From the NCBI GenBank assembly GCA_934717185.1, contig CAKUYQ010000033.1, forward strand, positions 1 through 27,562: a stretch of DNA of 27,562 bases, in the 5' to 3' direction. The notes beneath the pieces were generated by a model, which worked only from the letters and a program-made list of their open reading frames with translations, was not told the origin of the DNA and did no database searches. Origin of the DNA: an uncultured Bacteroidales bacterium (GTDB lineage: Bacteria > Bacteroidota > Bacteroidia > Bacteroidales > UBA932). The translations under genes and the position numbers were made by a program. Shown in pieces: positions 8,598 through 14,318 of the stretch (its first letter is position 1; every line of letters starts with the position of its first letter).

Positions 8598-9322
8598 TGT
8601 TTTTCCAATTTTATATCAACCCACCCTTCGCTATTACCAAGATAGCCTATATTTGACTCTTTAATTCTCTGACACAGCATATCCATTAATCGTACGTCCA
8701 CAAGTAACGGTATCATTATCACAGTGTCCAAGGCTACATACTCCCTACTTGTAGGTGTTGTGTAGAAAAATGGTATCTTGCCAATATTCTTCTTGAACCA
8801 ATCGTCTTTCTTTTTTTCAGCACCATCGCGACCCATAGCTTTACAATCTTCATACAAACTAAGTCTTTCTGCAACAAGACTGATATCAATATTGCGACAT
8901 CCGTTCAAATGTTTATTAGAGTCAGAACGGCGGTAACCTCTATTCCATAAATCACTGTAATTGAACACGCTCTTAAATTCTTTAAAGCTCACTTTACCCG
9001 TAATTTCAAAATACTCCATAAGAAGCGGCAAATAAGTAGAACCTTGTTGTTCTTTCCGTATCTCCTGCCCGCTTTTCTTACGCAATTTTGCCATGTTGTT
9101 GAATATCTCCAGCCGCAAGTTCTTGTCAAAATGCCAGCCAAGCATATTCTCAAACAGTCCACAAAGCATCTTTTTACTCGGATATCGCAATGTCTTGTAA
9201 AAAGAGCCAGGCATCTCACTGACCATAGATAGTGGTGCCAATGGTCTTATCTTCAACATTGCATTTACCTTGCAATATTGCGAGTTACGGAGCATTGATA
9301 TGTCTATTGTTGATGTTACCAT
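8594..9322 (-). CDS. cas5: Cascade subunit Cas5
   Basis: Cas5 caps the 5' handle of the crRNA in Cascade. The 242-aa protein has an N-terminal ferredoxin-like part with KIRPLAPLSMVSEMPGSFYK, followed by LRYPSKKMLCGLFENMLGWHF (about residues 25-66). This is the typical Cas5 pattern of Bacteroidetes type I-B (Cas5p) systems. The C-terminus carries a glycine-containing segment, GYLGNSEGWVDIKLEKQ. The gene starts 9 nt after cas6 and overlaps cas8 by 4 nt. No catalytic residues are expected, because a separate Cas6 does the RNA processing. Confidence 0.92.
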   Translation of the reverse strand: MVTSTIDISMLRNSQYCKVNAMLKIRPLAPLSMVSEMPGSFYKTLRYPSKKMLCGLFENMLGWHFDKNLRLEIFNNMAKLRKKSGQEIRKEQQGSTYLPLLMEYFEITGKVSFKEFKSVFNYSDLWNRGYRRSDSNKHLNGCRNIDISLVAERLSLYEDCKAMGRDGAEKKKDDWFKKNIGKIPFFYTTPTSREYVALDTVIMIPLLVDVRLMDMLCQRIKESNIGYLGNSEGWVDIKLEKQ

Positions 9323-9331
9323 ATTTATTAT

Positions 9332-10108
9332 TTATATTGTATTTATAAATCCAAAACCTTGCGAACATTGTTCTCCTATGCCTCCATCGCAGGCAATTCT
9401 CATCAGTTCTAAAGGAGCCTTCATAGTAAAGCAAAATAGAAATCCACGCACGCGGGTCTCTTCATTTGTTTCCACTTTGATGGTTATAAGTTTAGATCTT
9501 ACAGTCTTTTTTTCTACTACAAAATCAAAATCTGCAATATCAAAATCAAGCGGATGTCCGTAAATACTCTCATATTTTGACATCAAACCTTTGAGTACGC
9601 CCAACTTGAACTGTGGAGTATCAGGCGACATGTATTCCACCCGCCCGTTAGTATTATGCTTTATGCATACCGGAGACTGCGCCTTGAACCTCATTTCTTC
9701 CAATGCTGCGGCAGAAGGTAAAGCTTCCACTCCTACAATATCAAAAGCCACTTTAAATTTCTTACTGCCAATAACAAAAGACTGCTTGTCAAATAATCCT
9801 TGGATAAACTCTACGGTGCTCTTCTCTGGAATAAAACTTATATACCAAATAACTTTATCGCCTATTATTTCCAAACAACCGGCACTTGGTATTGCGCGAT
9901 ATTTTGTCGGGAAAAACGGGGAATAGGAAAACAGTTTGAATCTCTTGCCATTATCAAGCATATATCCATTCTCATGCAGCCATGCCGAATATTGTCTATC
10001 AGCTTGTGCCAATATATTGTAAACAACAGCCGACTGCTCGTATTGATAGTTGAAAGGCAAACAGCTGCCATATTTTCGGTTTATATTTAGCGTCAATTTA
10101 AATTTCAT
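9332..10108 (-). CDS. cas6: pre-crRNA processing endoribonuclease Cas6
   Basis: Cas6 cuts the array transcript inside each repeat, leaving an 8-nt 5' tag, here predicted as AUUGAAAU. The 258-aa protein has the N-terminal LPFNYQYEQSAVVYNIL segment, a histidine at 45 in SAWLHENGY that is a good candidate catalytic residue, and the C-terminal glycine-rich loop DGGIGEQCSQGFGF (about 241-254) that marks the Cas6 RAMP fold. It is the first gene of the cas operon. The nearest upstream -7-like box is TATATTTG at 10166-10173. Length and motifs are normal. Confidence 0.95.
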   Translation of the reverse strand: MKFKLTLNINRKYGSCLPFNYQYEQSAVVYNILAQADRQYSAWLHENGYMLDNGKRFKLFSYSPFFPTKYRAIPSAGCLEIIGDKVIWYISFIPEKSTVEFIQGLFDKQSFVIGSKKFKVAFDIVGVEALPSAAALEEMRFKAQSPVCIKHNTNGRVEYMSPDTPQFKLGVLKGLMSKYESIYGHPLDFDIADFDFVVEKKTVRSKLITIKVETNEETRVRGFLFCFTMKAPLELMRIACDGGIGEQCSQGFGFINTI

Positions 10109-10165
10109 ATTATAGTTTGCTTGAAAATCATATATTTAACAGCAATAAAGGTAGCGTCTTTTAAG

Positions 10166-10173
10166 CAAATATA
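10166..10173 (-). promoter_or_regulatory. Candidate cas operon promoter (-7 box TATATTTG)
   Basis: On the minus strand TATATTTG matches the Bacteroidetes -7 consensus TAnnTTTG exactly and lies 58 nt before the cas6 ATG, in the only gap upstream of the operon. No clear TTTG is found about 20 nt further up, and such boxes occur by chance in A+T-rich DNA. The assignment rests mainly on position. The rest of the gap 10109-10313 shows nothing else I can name. Confidence 0.4.
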
Positions 10174-10313
10174 CAAGAATAATATACCACATTCTTATTT
10201 TTTTATCCAACATACCAAAGCATCACATGTAATAAGCTGTTATCATTTTTATTCCCGACAAAGTGTCGCTGTATGTAGAATAAATAAATTCTTACGATAT
10301 AAGGTTATGGCAT

Positions 10314-10346
10314 AAAAAAGGAGACAACATCAAATGTGTCATCTCC
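10314..10346 (-). terminator. Intrinsic terminator after the DUF5053 gene
   Basis: Reading the minus strand, a 10-bp stem (GGAGATGACA pairing with TGTTGTCTCC, two G-T wobbles, 7-nt loop) at 10346-10320 is followed at once by TTTTTT at 10319-10314. It lies 24 nt past the stop codon at 10370. It also insulates the cas operon from transcription coming from the right. Confidence 0.8.
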
Positions 10347-10369
10347 CTTGCGTGATTTAAATATAATTT

Positions 10370-10609
10370 CTATAAGGACTCTGCTGTTTTACGTATTTTA
10401 TCTGAAAAATCAAGTAATGACATTTTGAGCTGTTCTTTTTCTGCTTCTGTAAACTCTCCAATACCTCCATTGCCATCCCTTCCATTAAATTTATTGTATA
10501 ACCAAGAGCTTGACCTATCAAAGTATACATTTGCAAATTTTCCCCAGACAATGAATAAAAAAATATCTTTCAAAGCCATTTTTATAGGAGTATTTCTTAT
10601 CTCTTTCAT
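10370..10609 (-). CDS. DUF5053 family protein
   Basis: A 79-aa protein recognised as DUF5053 from the pattern KEIRNTPIK, then a helix-turn-helix-like FANVYFDRSSSWLYNKFNG, then FTEAEKEQLKMSLLDFSDKI. The family is common in Bacteroides prophages and conjugative elements, and its biochemical role is unknown to me. The SSSWLYNKFNG segment looks like a DNA-reading helix, so a small regulator is a reasonable guess. I chose the ATG at 10609, since the family homology begins there; a GTG at 10651 would add 14 residues within a hairpin. It is the second gene after the 46-aa gene, probably in one operon under the operators at 10844-10893, and it ends at a strong terminator. Confidence 0.8.
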   Translation of the reverse strand: MKEIRNTPIKMALKDIFLFIVWGKFANVYFDRSSSWLYNKFNGRDGNGGIGEFTEAEKEQLKMSLLDFSDKIRKTAESL

Positions 10610-10640
10610 ATAATGATTAATTAAAAAATTCTTACTTAAA

Positions 10641-10665
10641 TTCCTCCCCACCTAGTGAGGAGGAA
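10641..10665 (-). other. Perfectly folding 25-nt hairpin between two small genes
   Basis: TTCCTCC and GGAGGAA arms with inner CAC/GTG pairs and a 3-nt loop give an 11-bp stem (one G-T pair) on the minus strand. The 3' arm contains GGGGAGGA, a Shine-Dalgarno-like stretch, so the hairpin could hide it. It is followed by an A+T-rich run with TTTTTT some 14 nt later, so a weak attenuator is another reading. Confidence 0.55.
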
Positions 10666-10672
10666 TAGGCGA

Positions 10673-10813
10673 TTAATCTCTATCGTACATCAATTCATTG
10701 AACAGCTCTTGAGCATACTCCTCAAGTTGTTGTGATGCATTGTGTAGCGATTTTTTGTAATTTCTAATCGCCTCCAAGAGTTCATACTCTTTTTCAGTTA
10801 AATCTTTCTTCAC
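10673..10813 (-). CDS. Small 46-aa protein of mobile elements
   Basis: A short gene read directly from the sequence: GTG start, then KKDLTEKEYELLEAIRNYKK, a middle stretch, and an end in LFNELMYDRD followed by TAA. The pattern ExEYELLEAIRN...LExYAxELFxELxYD resembles small proteins often found in Bacteroides mobile elements; no function is known to me. An upstream ATG is followed directly by a stop codon, so GTG is the start. It is predicted to be almost entirely helical. It lies 27-34 nt from a canonical promoter with overlapping operators, and 63 nt upstream of the DUF5053 gene, which is likely co-transcribed. Confidence 0.6.
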   Translation of the reverse strand: MKKDLTEKEYELLEAIRNYKKSLHNASQQLEEYAQELFNELMYDRD

Positions 10814-10839
10814 TAGAAATTACATTTTTAATCACGCCG

Positions 10840-10871
10840 CAAATATACTATGATTTTTCATAGTATACAAA
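10840..10871 (-). promoter_or_regulatory. Canonical Bacteroidetes promoter for the small-gene operon
   Basis: On the minus strand TTTG (10871-10868), 20 nt, then TATATTTG (10847-10840): both elements match the Bacteroidetes consensus at the right distance. The spacer between them is filled by a palindrome (see the operator entry), so a bound repressor would block the polymerase. The start point would be near 10833, about 20 nt before the GTG of the 46-aa gene. Confidence 0.8.
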
Positions 10872-10893
10872 TTTTACTACGAATTTTCATAGT
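10844..10893. promoter_or_regulatory. Twin palindromic operators
   Basis: Site 1 (10847-10864) is ACTATGATTTTTCATAGT, a perfect inverted repeat that extends to 10-nt arms at 10844-10867. Site 2 (10876-10893) is ACTACGAATTTTCATAGT, the same motif with one arm mismatch. Centres are 29 bp apart. Site 1 fills the promoter spacer and site 2 lies just upstream of the -33 element. This is the layout of a dimeric repressor, such as a Cro/CI or S24-type phage regulator. The cognate repressor gene is not recognisable in the window. Confidence 0.75.
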
Positions 10894-10949
10894 TTAAGTT
10901 ATATAAAAAAGCTGTTCCGATGCAAGCATATCTCTAAACTTTTTACATC

Positions 10950-11066
10950 ACCCATCTATACCGTCTCTTGATAGCCACCTTTAGTGTAATAGTGCTTGAT
11001 CTCATGCATATCTGTAATAAGGTCTGCAATATCAATAAGTTTCCCATAGGCAGAATGGACTGTTAT
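10950..11066 (-). pseudogene. Relic of the cobO 3' end
   Basis: On the minus strand this stretch reads ITVHSAYGKLIDIADLI, then TDMHEIKHYYTKG, closely matching residues about 142-171 of the intact cobO at 13622-14164 (ITGRYASQKLIDIADLV, TDMQEVKHYYTKG). A one-base deletion then breaks the frame and gives GYQETV and a stop instead of VLSRDGIDR. DNA similarity continues past the stop to about 10924. The fragment has no start and cannot be expressed as CobO. Being in direct orientation to the live gene, with about 2.5 kb of phage-like DNA between them, it probably marks one boundary of an insertion or recombination at cobO. Confidence 0.85.
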
Positions 11067-11104
11067 ACATGACTGATTTTATAAATGCTAAAAAGTTATA
11101 ACAA

Positions 11105-11458
11105 ATGGGACGAAATTCAGGAGGTGTACTTTCTTCTTTTAGGGGGGGGAGTTTTGCTAAAGATGTTAGAAAGTTTGTCAAAGGGTTGTATGGTTCAAGG
11201 GCAGATTATAGCAAAATGGATGATAAACGTTTAAAACAGTTAATCAAGAAAGGCAAAACCTATAAACAGGGGGATTTAGAAAAAGCTATAATTAACGCTA
11301 TAAAAGAAGGAAAAAGATTAGGAGGCAATTTTGGAAGCGGAAATTATAGCGGAATAAAATCAGAAATCATTAGGCAATCAAATCTAAAAAAGATACATGA
11401 TGCTATCCCTAAATATCAAGAAATTTTGAAAAGACGTAAAAATAATGGGAAGAAATAG
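11105..11458 (+). CDS. Basic 117-aa protein with MGRNSGG start, unknown function
   Basis: Not recognised. The protein starts MGRNSGGVLSSFRGG and is strongly basic, with many Lys/Arg and an end in KRRKNNGKK. The middle, YSKMDDKRLKQLIKKGKTYKQGDLEK, looks helical and has no cysteines or membrane segments. Its first seven residues, and a GG at about 14-15, recur at the start of the next gene (MGRNSGGNIPNAQGG), which suggests a shared N-terminal tag or a common ancestor. Its stop overlaps the next start by 14 nt, so the two are translated together. A partner or regulator of the zincin that follows is possible but unproven. Confidence 0.65.
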   Translation: MGRNSGGVLSSFRGGSFAKDVRKFVKGLYGSRADYSKMDDKRLKQLIKKGKTYKQGDLEKAIINAIKEGKRLGGNFGSGNYSGIKSEIIRQSNLKKIHDAIPKYQEILKRRKNNGKK

Positions 11459-12071
11459 CGGAGGTAATATTCCTAATGCACAAGGAGGCCTGAAGGAGAA
11501 TGATTCAAATTTTAAAGGTGTTATAGGAAAGTTGGAAAGCCTAAACACGATTCAAAATCGTGCTGTATACAAAGCTGTCACTTCTGCAATCTCCAGGTTT
11601 CACTCCGTTCTTGGTGTAAGGGAGCGCAACGTTAAACTTGCGATCATGTATAGCGGATATGGCGGTGTTCATCTCAGTCAAGGCGGGAAAAGCCAAGTGG
11701 TAGTGTTAAATAAGTCAATTTTTAACAGGAGAGGGACCACGACACAGAGTGTCGCTGCTTGGGCTAAAGCCGGATACAATTCAGGGCATCTTACCCAAAC
11801 AAATAAGCCTGTTGCTCATATCGTGACCCATGAACTTGCGCATGCAACTTGGAACAAAGATTTAAGTGGAGCAAATCAGAGAGCTGCGGGAAAAGAAATA
11901 AATAAGTTGTATAACAAATGGAAGAATGACAGAAGAAAAACAGGATATGGAAAATATGCACGTTCAAATGTTGATGAATTTTGGGCTGAAACAATAACAA
12001 AGGCGGTTCATGGCAAGGCTGATAAATACACAATAGCAGTAAAAGCTATTGCCAAAAAATATAAACTTTGA
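11445..12071 (+). CDS. Zincin-like metallopeptidase with MGRNSGG start
   Basis: A 208-aa protein whose C-terminal half carries HELAH (129-133) in IVTHELAHATW, followed by YARSNVDEFWAETITKAV, where E178 or E182 would be the third zinc ligand. This HExxH...E layout is that of gluzincin-type metallopeptidases, such as those in phage-associated and toxin proteins. Residues 1-15 repeat the MGRNSGG tag of the preceding gene. There is no signal peptide. The gene overlaps its upstream partner by 14 nt, and a small acidic gene follows 37 nt after. A toxin or effector protease, or a phage morphogenesis protease, are both possible. The fold call is good; the substrate is unknown. Confidence 0.75.
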   Translation: MGRNSGGNIPNAQGGLKENDSNFKGVIGKLESLNTIQNRAVYKAVTSAISRFHSVLGVRERNVKLAIMYSGYGGVHLSQGGKSQVVVLNKSIFNRRGTTTQSVAAWAKAGYNSGHLTQTNKPVAHIVTHELAHATWNKDLSGANQRAAGKEINKLYNKWKNDRRKTGYGKYARSNVDEFWAETITKAVHGKADKYTIAVKAIAKKYKL

Positions 12072-12108
12072 TTAAATTTGTATTATAAATCAATAAATTA
12101 TAGAGTTC

Positions 12109-12327
12109 ATGACGAAAATAGAATTGACTGACTTACAAAGGCTGCTTATTCAGAAGCAACTTAAAGGCGAGTATAGCCCGTTCTTAGCATCGGAGGAGGA
12201 GCAAAAAGCCTACAATGAGATAATAGACAAGGCAGAGGCTCTTGATGAGGAACTTGGGTACGAAGAATATGACGATATGATAGCCTGGTTCTGGGACAAA
12301 TATAAAGAACAAGAGGGTATCGCTTAG
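12109..12327 (+). CDS. Small acidic protein, possible partner of the zincin
   Basis: A 72-aa protein, not recognised with certainty. It is very acidic (for example AEALDEELGYEEYDDMIAWFWDKYKEQEG) and predicted helical, with two helices around a short linker (KGEYSPFLASEEEQ). It follows the zincin gene by 37 nt in the same direction and ends just before a hairpin terminator, so the three genes 11105-12327 form one unit. A small acidic protein after a toxin-like enzyme is a common immunity arrangement; this is an inference from context and charge only. Confidence 0.6.
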   Translation: MTKIELTDLQRLLIQKQLKGEYSPFLASEEEQKAYNEIIDKAEALDEELGYEEYDDMIAWFWDKYKEQEGIA

Positions 12328-12330
12328 GTT

Positions 12331-12377
12331 AGCAACACATAGCAGGCTGAATACCCGCTTTGTGTTGCATCAAATTT
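12331..12377 (+). terminator. Hairpin terminator after the MGRNSGG gene cluster
   Basis: GCAACACA (12332-12339) pairs with TGTGTTGC (12361-12368). Inside lies a second imperfect stem, AGCAGG with CCCGCT. TTTT follows after 6 nt. It lies 4 nt after the last stop codon of the cluster. Confidence 0.6.
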
Positions 12378-12683
12378 TATGCTTATTAAGCACAGCAAAC
12401 GATAGTAAAACGATAGGGAGATGTTTACAAAAGGGCATCAATACGGAGTAAGATTCAGTGCATCCAACCAGCCGAAGAAAAACGGCAGGAAGCCATCCGT
12501 TGTGATTTGATGTAATTTTTAAATAATTAAACTGGCAAGCTCTCTTCTGCATATGAATGAGCTTGCACTTGAATACTCAATATGAACCTTTTCCATAAGC
12601 CAGATGAGCAAAGTAAACTTGTTTGAGCTTTGCCATGGCGAGGAAAAGCTGCGCGAAAGCGAACTACTAAACACTACAAAACT
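12378..12683. other. Gap with decayed reading frames
   Basis: This 300-nt gap holds no intact gene. It contains the truncated phage gene start at 12421-12510, an 8-bp inverted repeat GCAAGCTC/GAGCTTGC (12535-12542 and 12559-12566, 16-nt loop, no T-run), and a 29-codon open frame at 12604-12693 that overlaps the next start. I read it as gene debris. Confidence 0.6.
12421..12510 (+). pseudogene. Truncated start of a phage small-terminase-like gene
   Basis: A 29-codon frame with a good ribosome site (GGGAG directly before ATG). It reads MFTKGHQYGVRFSASNQPKK, then NGRKPSVVI and a stop. The pattern F-KGH-YG-RFS-NQPKKNGRKPS is the characteristic N-terminus of small phage proteins in Bacteroides prophages that I recall as terminase small-subunit-like. 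Full-length relatives run past 100 residues, so the gene has lost its 3' part. It supports a phage origin for the region. Confidence 0.65.
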
Positions 12684-12693
12684 ATGGGATTAG
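12604..12693 (+). pseudogene. 29-codon open frame overlapping the next gene start
   Basis: Reads MSKVNLFELCHGEEKLRESE, then LLNTTKLWD and a stop. The stop overlaps the start of the 258-aa gene (ATGGGATTAG). Its composition is protein-like and unlike random frames nearby. It could be a short coupled leader peptide or the remains of a longer gene; I cannot decide. Confidence 0.3.
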
Positions 12694-13460
12694 ATATTTA
12701 TGCAGGGACACTGACACGCTATTACAGCCGTAACTGGAAGAATATAGTACAGCAACTTTCGGAAGAAAATGGGCAGAAATGCGTAATGAAAGACGGCAAT
12801 GGTAATGAGATAAAGCCTGTGGAGAGCAAGGAGGAAATAGAGCAGATTTGCGACATAGTATGCCAATGGGCTGACAATTTTGCTACAAGCATTGATCCGC
12901 CTCTACCTTCTCCATTATGGGACGAGAAAAGTGAGCACGACTATTTTACCGACAAACCGGATTGGGAAGCTTATGGGGCTTTAGTAATGTTACAGGCTTG
13001 CTGTCTGCAAAATCATCCTTGGCCCGAATATGTAAGAATTGGTTGGAATGCTTTTAATGACCCTGTTGTCAAAAAAGCCATGTCTCAGGAAACTGTCAAT
13101 TCTTTGCTATCCAACGTAAGCTTTTGGCTTCCTATTCCAAGAAAAGCCATTTTCGTCACAACGTTGCCAACAGGAGAAGAAGTATCTATCTCTACAGTCT
13201 CACTGTTAAAACAGGAATTAGAGGAGCTGAACCAACAGCTCTGGAAAGCAGACGAAGCTACCATACTCTCTTGGAGAAACGACAAATACTATGTTCCTGC
13301 AAAACAAAAAGAGCCTAAACTCTTTCTCGGGTTCATCCGTCGTACAAATAAACAAGAGAGATATCGCACAGAAGAACTGGCTCAATGTGCCTATTCAATG
13401 CTGTATCAAGCTGTAAGTTTTGCCACTGAACAACAAGTGCCAATTTTATTGGATTACTAA
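12684..13460 (+). CDS. Hypothetical 258-aa protein (MGLDIYAGTLTRYY start)
   Basis: Not assigned to a known function. The protein starts MGLDIYAGTLTRYYSRNWK; I place the start at this ATG because the upstream in-frame extension (to 12630) is Lys/Arg-rich and not protein-like. It is soluble, with many Trp residues, and has the segment DWEAYGALVMLQACC in the middle. It ends FATEQQVPILLDY. No signal peptide, membrane span or classical enzyme motif is visible. It is the last gene of the accessory region, followed by a strong hairpin and, on the other strand, cobO. It may be accessory cargo. Confidence 0.65.
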   Translation: MGLDIYAGTLTRYYSRNWKNIVQQLSEENGQKCVMKDGNGNEIKPVESKEEIEQICDIVCQWADNFATSIDPPLPSPLWDEKSEHDYFTDKPDWEAYGALVMLQACCLQNHPWPEYVRIGWNAFNDPVVKKAMSQETVNSLLSNVSFWLPIPRKAIFVTTLPTGEEVSISTVSLLKQELEELNQQLWKADEATILSWRNDKYYVPAKQKEPKLFLGFIRRTNKQERYRTEELAQCAYSMLYQAVSFATEQQVPILLDY

Positions 13461-13474
13461 TAAATCAGATTCGG

Positions 13475-13501
13475 CAAACGGTGACGATTTGTCACCGTTT
13501 G
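13475..13501. terminator. 11-bp hairpin between convergent genes
   Basis: CAAACGGTGAC and GTCACCGTTTG form a perfect 11-bp stem with a 5-nt loop, 14 nt after the stop of the 258-aa gene and 120 nt past the cobO stop on the other strand. No T-run follows on either strand, so a terminator role is likely from position but not certain. Confidence 0.5.
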
Positions 13502-13621
13502 TAACGGGTCATTCCTACTTATTCTAAATAATAGTTTTACGGCATATATCATCCAATCCTTTTAGATATTACAATATATGATTGCCCAAAACATTTAGTT
13601 AAACATATCTGCCTTTTTACC

Positions 13622-14164
13622 TCACCTGTCTATACCGTCTCTCGATAGGACTCCTTTAGTGTAATAGTGCTTAACCTCCTGCATATCTGTAACAAGGTCT
13701 GCAATATCTATAAGTTTTTGGGAGGCATAACGGCCTGTTATCACCACCTCAACGGCAGGTTGTCGCATGTGTAGCGCACATAAAACAGCATCCTCTGTCA
13801 ACAGCCCCAAATAAATGGCAACAGTAAGCTCATCCAAAATCACAACATCCCATTTCCCGGAAGAGATTTTCTCTGCACACTCACGCAATCCCTTTTTTGC
13901 AACTTCAATATCAGCCTGAACAGGTTTTCTATCAAACAGACAACCATTTCCAAACTGCTCAATGTAAATCTTGCCAAAGCCATCTGCATCAAAACGGTCT
14001 GCAAGCAGGTCACAAAGCCTCGTCTCATTGTATTTCATGGATTTGACAAACTGCCCTATAAACACACTCTTGCCGGCACACAGCGCGCGTACAGCAAGCC
14101 CGAATGCAGCAGTCGTCTTACCTTTGCCATTACCTGTATAAACATGAATATAACCTGTTTCCAT
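13622..14164 (-). CDS. cobO: Cob(I)yrinic acid a,c-diamide adenosyltransferase
   Basis: Transfers the 5'-deoxyadenosyl group of ATP to cob(I)alamin or its precursors, in the cytoplasm, for coenzyme B12 synthesis or salvage. The 180-aa protein shows the modified P-loop GNGKGKTTAA (11-20), the IGQFVK segment, VVILDELTVA (Walker B-like) and the C-terminal GVLSRDGIDR of the CobA/CobO/BtuR family. The length is normal. A TATATTTG box at 14170-14177 lies just upstream, which would give an almost leaderless mRNA. A diverged, broken copy of its last ~30 codons lies 2.6 kb away at 10950-11066. No other B12 genes are in the window. Confidence 0.93.
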   Translation of the reverse strand: METGYIHVYTGNGKGKTTAAFGLAVRALCAGKSVFIGQFVKSMKYNETRLCDLLADRFDADGFGKIYIEQFGNGCLFDRKPVQADIEVAKKGLRECAEKISSGKWDVVILDELTVAIYLGLLTEDAVLCALHMRQPAVEVVITGRYASQKLIDIADLVTDMQEVKHYYTKGVLSRDGIDR

Positions 14165-14293
14165 AACAACAAATATATCTTTAACATATAATTTACAGTA
14201 CCAAATGATGCTTATGCATCAAGCGATTAAACCACAACAAAGCTGATTTTAAATCAACTTCTCTGCAGTCCATAAACCATAAACCTTCTTTCA

Positions 14294-14310
14294 GCCAACG
14301 CTAAAGCCAA
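14294..14310 (+). repeat. Hexamer repeat block (3 units)
   Basis: GCCAAC, GCTAAA and a partial GCCAA in tandem, between cobO and the helicase gene, next to a CCATAAACCATAAACC direct repeat (14271-14284 region). Same hexamer family as the larger blocks near uvrB and the amidase gene. Confidence 0.6.
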
Positions 14311-14318
14311 TCATATGG

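Larger units (their letters stand above)
10357..13600. mobile_element. Degraded prophage-like region
   Basis: Grouped because it contains a DUF5053 gene, a repressor-type operator pair, a truncated phage small-terminase-like start (12421-12510), tandem MGRNSGG genes with a zincin, and a cobO relic, and lacks housekeeping genes. It also lacks the intergenic hexamer repeats found among the host genes to the right. No integrase, capsid or portal gene remains. The left boundary could be the terminator at 10314 or the cobO relic; the right boundary is the live cobO 3' end. The prophage origin is inferred. Confidence 0.5.

Noticed and set aside
3919..9926. Plus-strand frames of 60-180 codons opposite the cas genes
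   Set aside because: They mirror the coding periodicity of the cas genes and match no family; antisense shadows.
10121..10315. Open frame of 64 codons on the plus strand upstream of cas6
   Set aside because: No family resemblance, in A+T-rich promoter DNA, and opposite to likely transcription; treated as chance.
12535..12566. 8-bp inverted repeat GCAAGCTC/GAGCTTGC
   Set aside because: Loop of 16 nt, no T-run, and no gene at a suitable distance; not called a terminator or operator.
12630..12683. Start of the 258-aa gene at the upstream ATG
   Set aside because: The extra 18 residues are Lys/Arg-rich and overlap another frame with better coding character; MGLDIY is a natural start.
1..13460. 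Self-targeting spacers against the prophage remnant
   Set aside because: A look by eye found no spacer matching the remnant over more than about 9 bases; a proper search was not possible.
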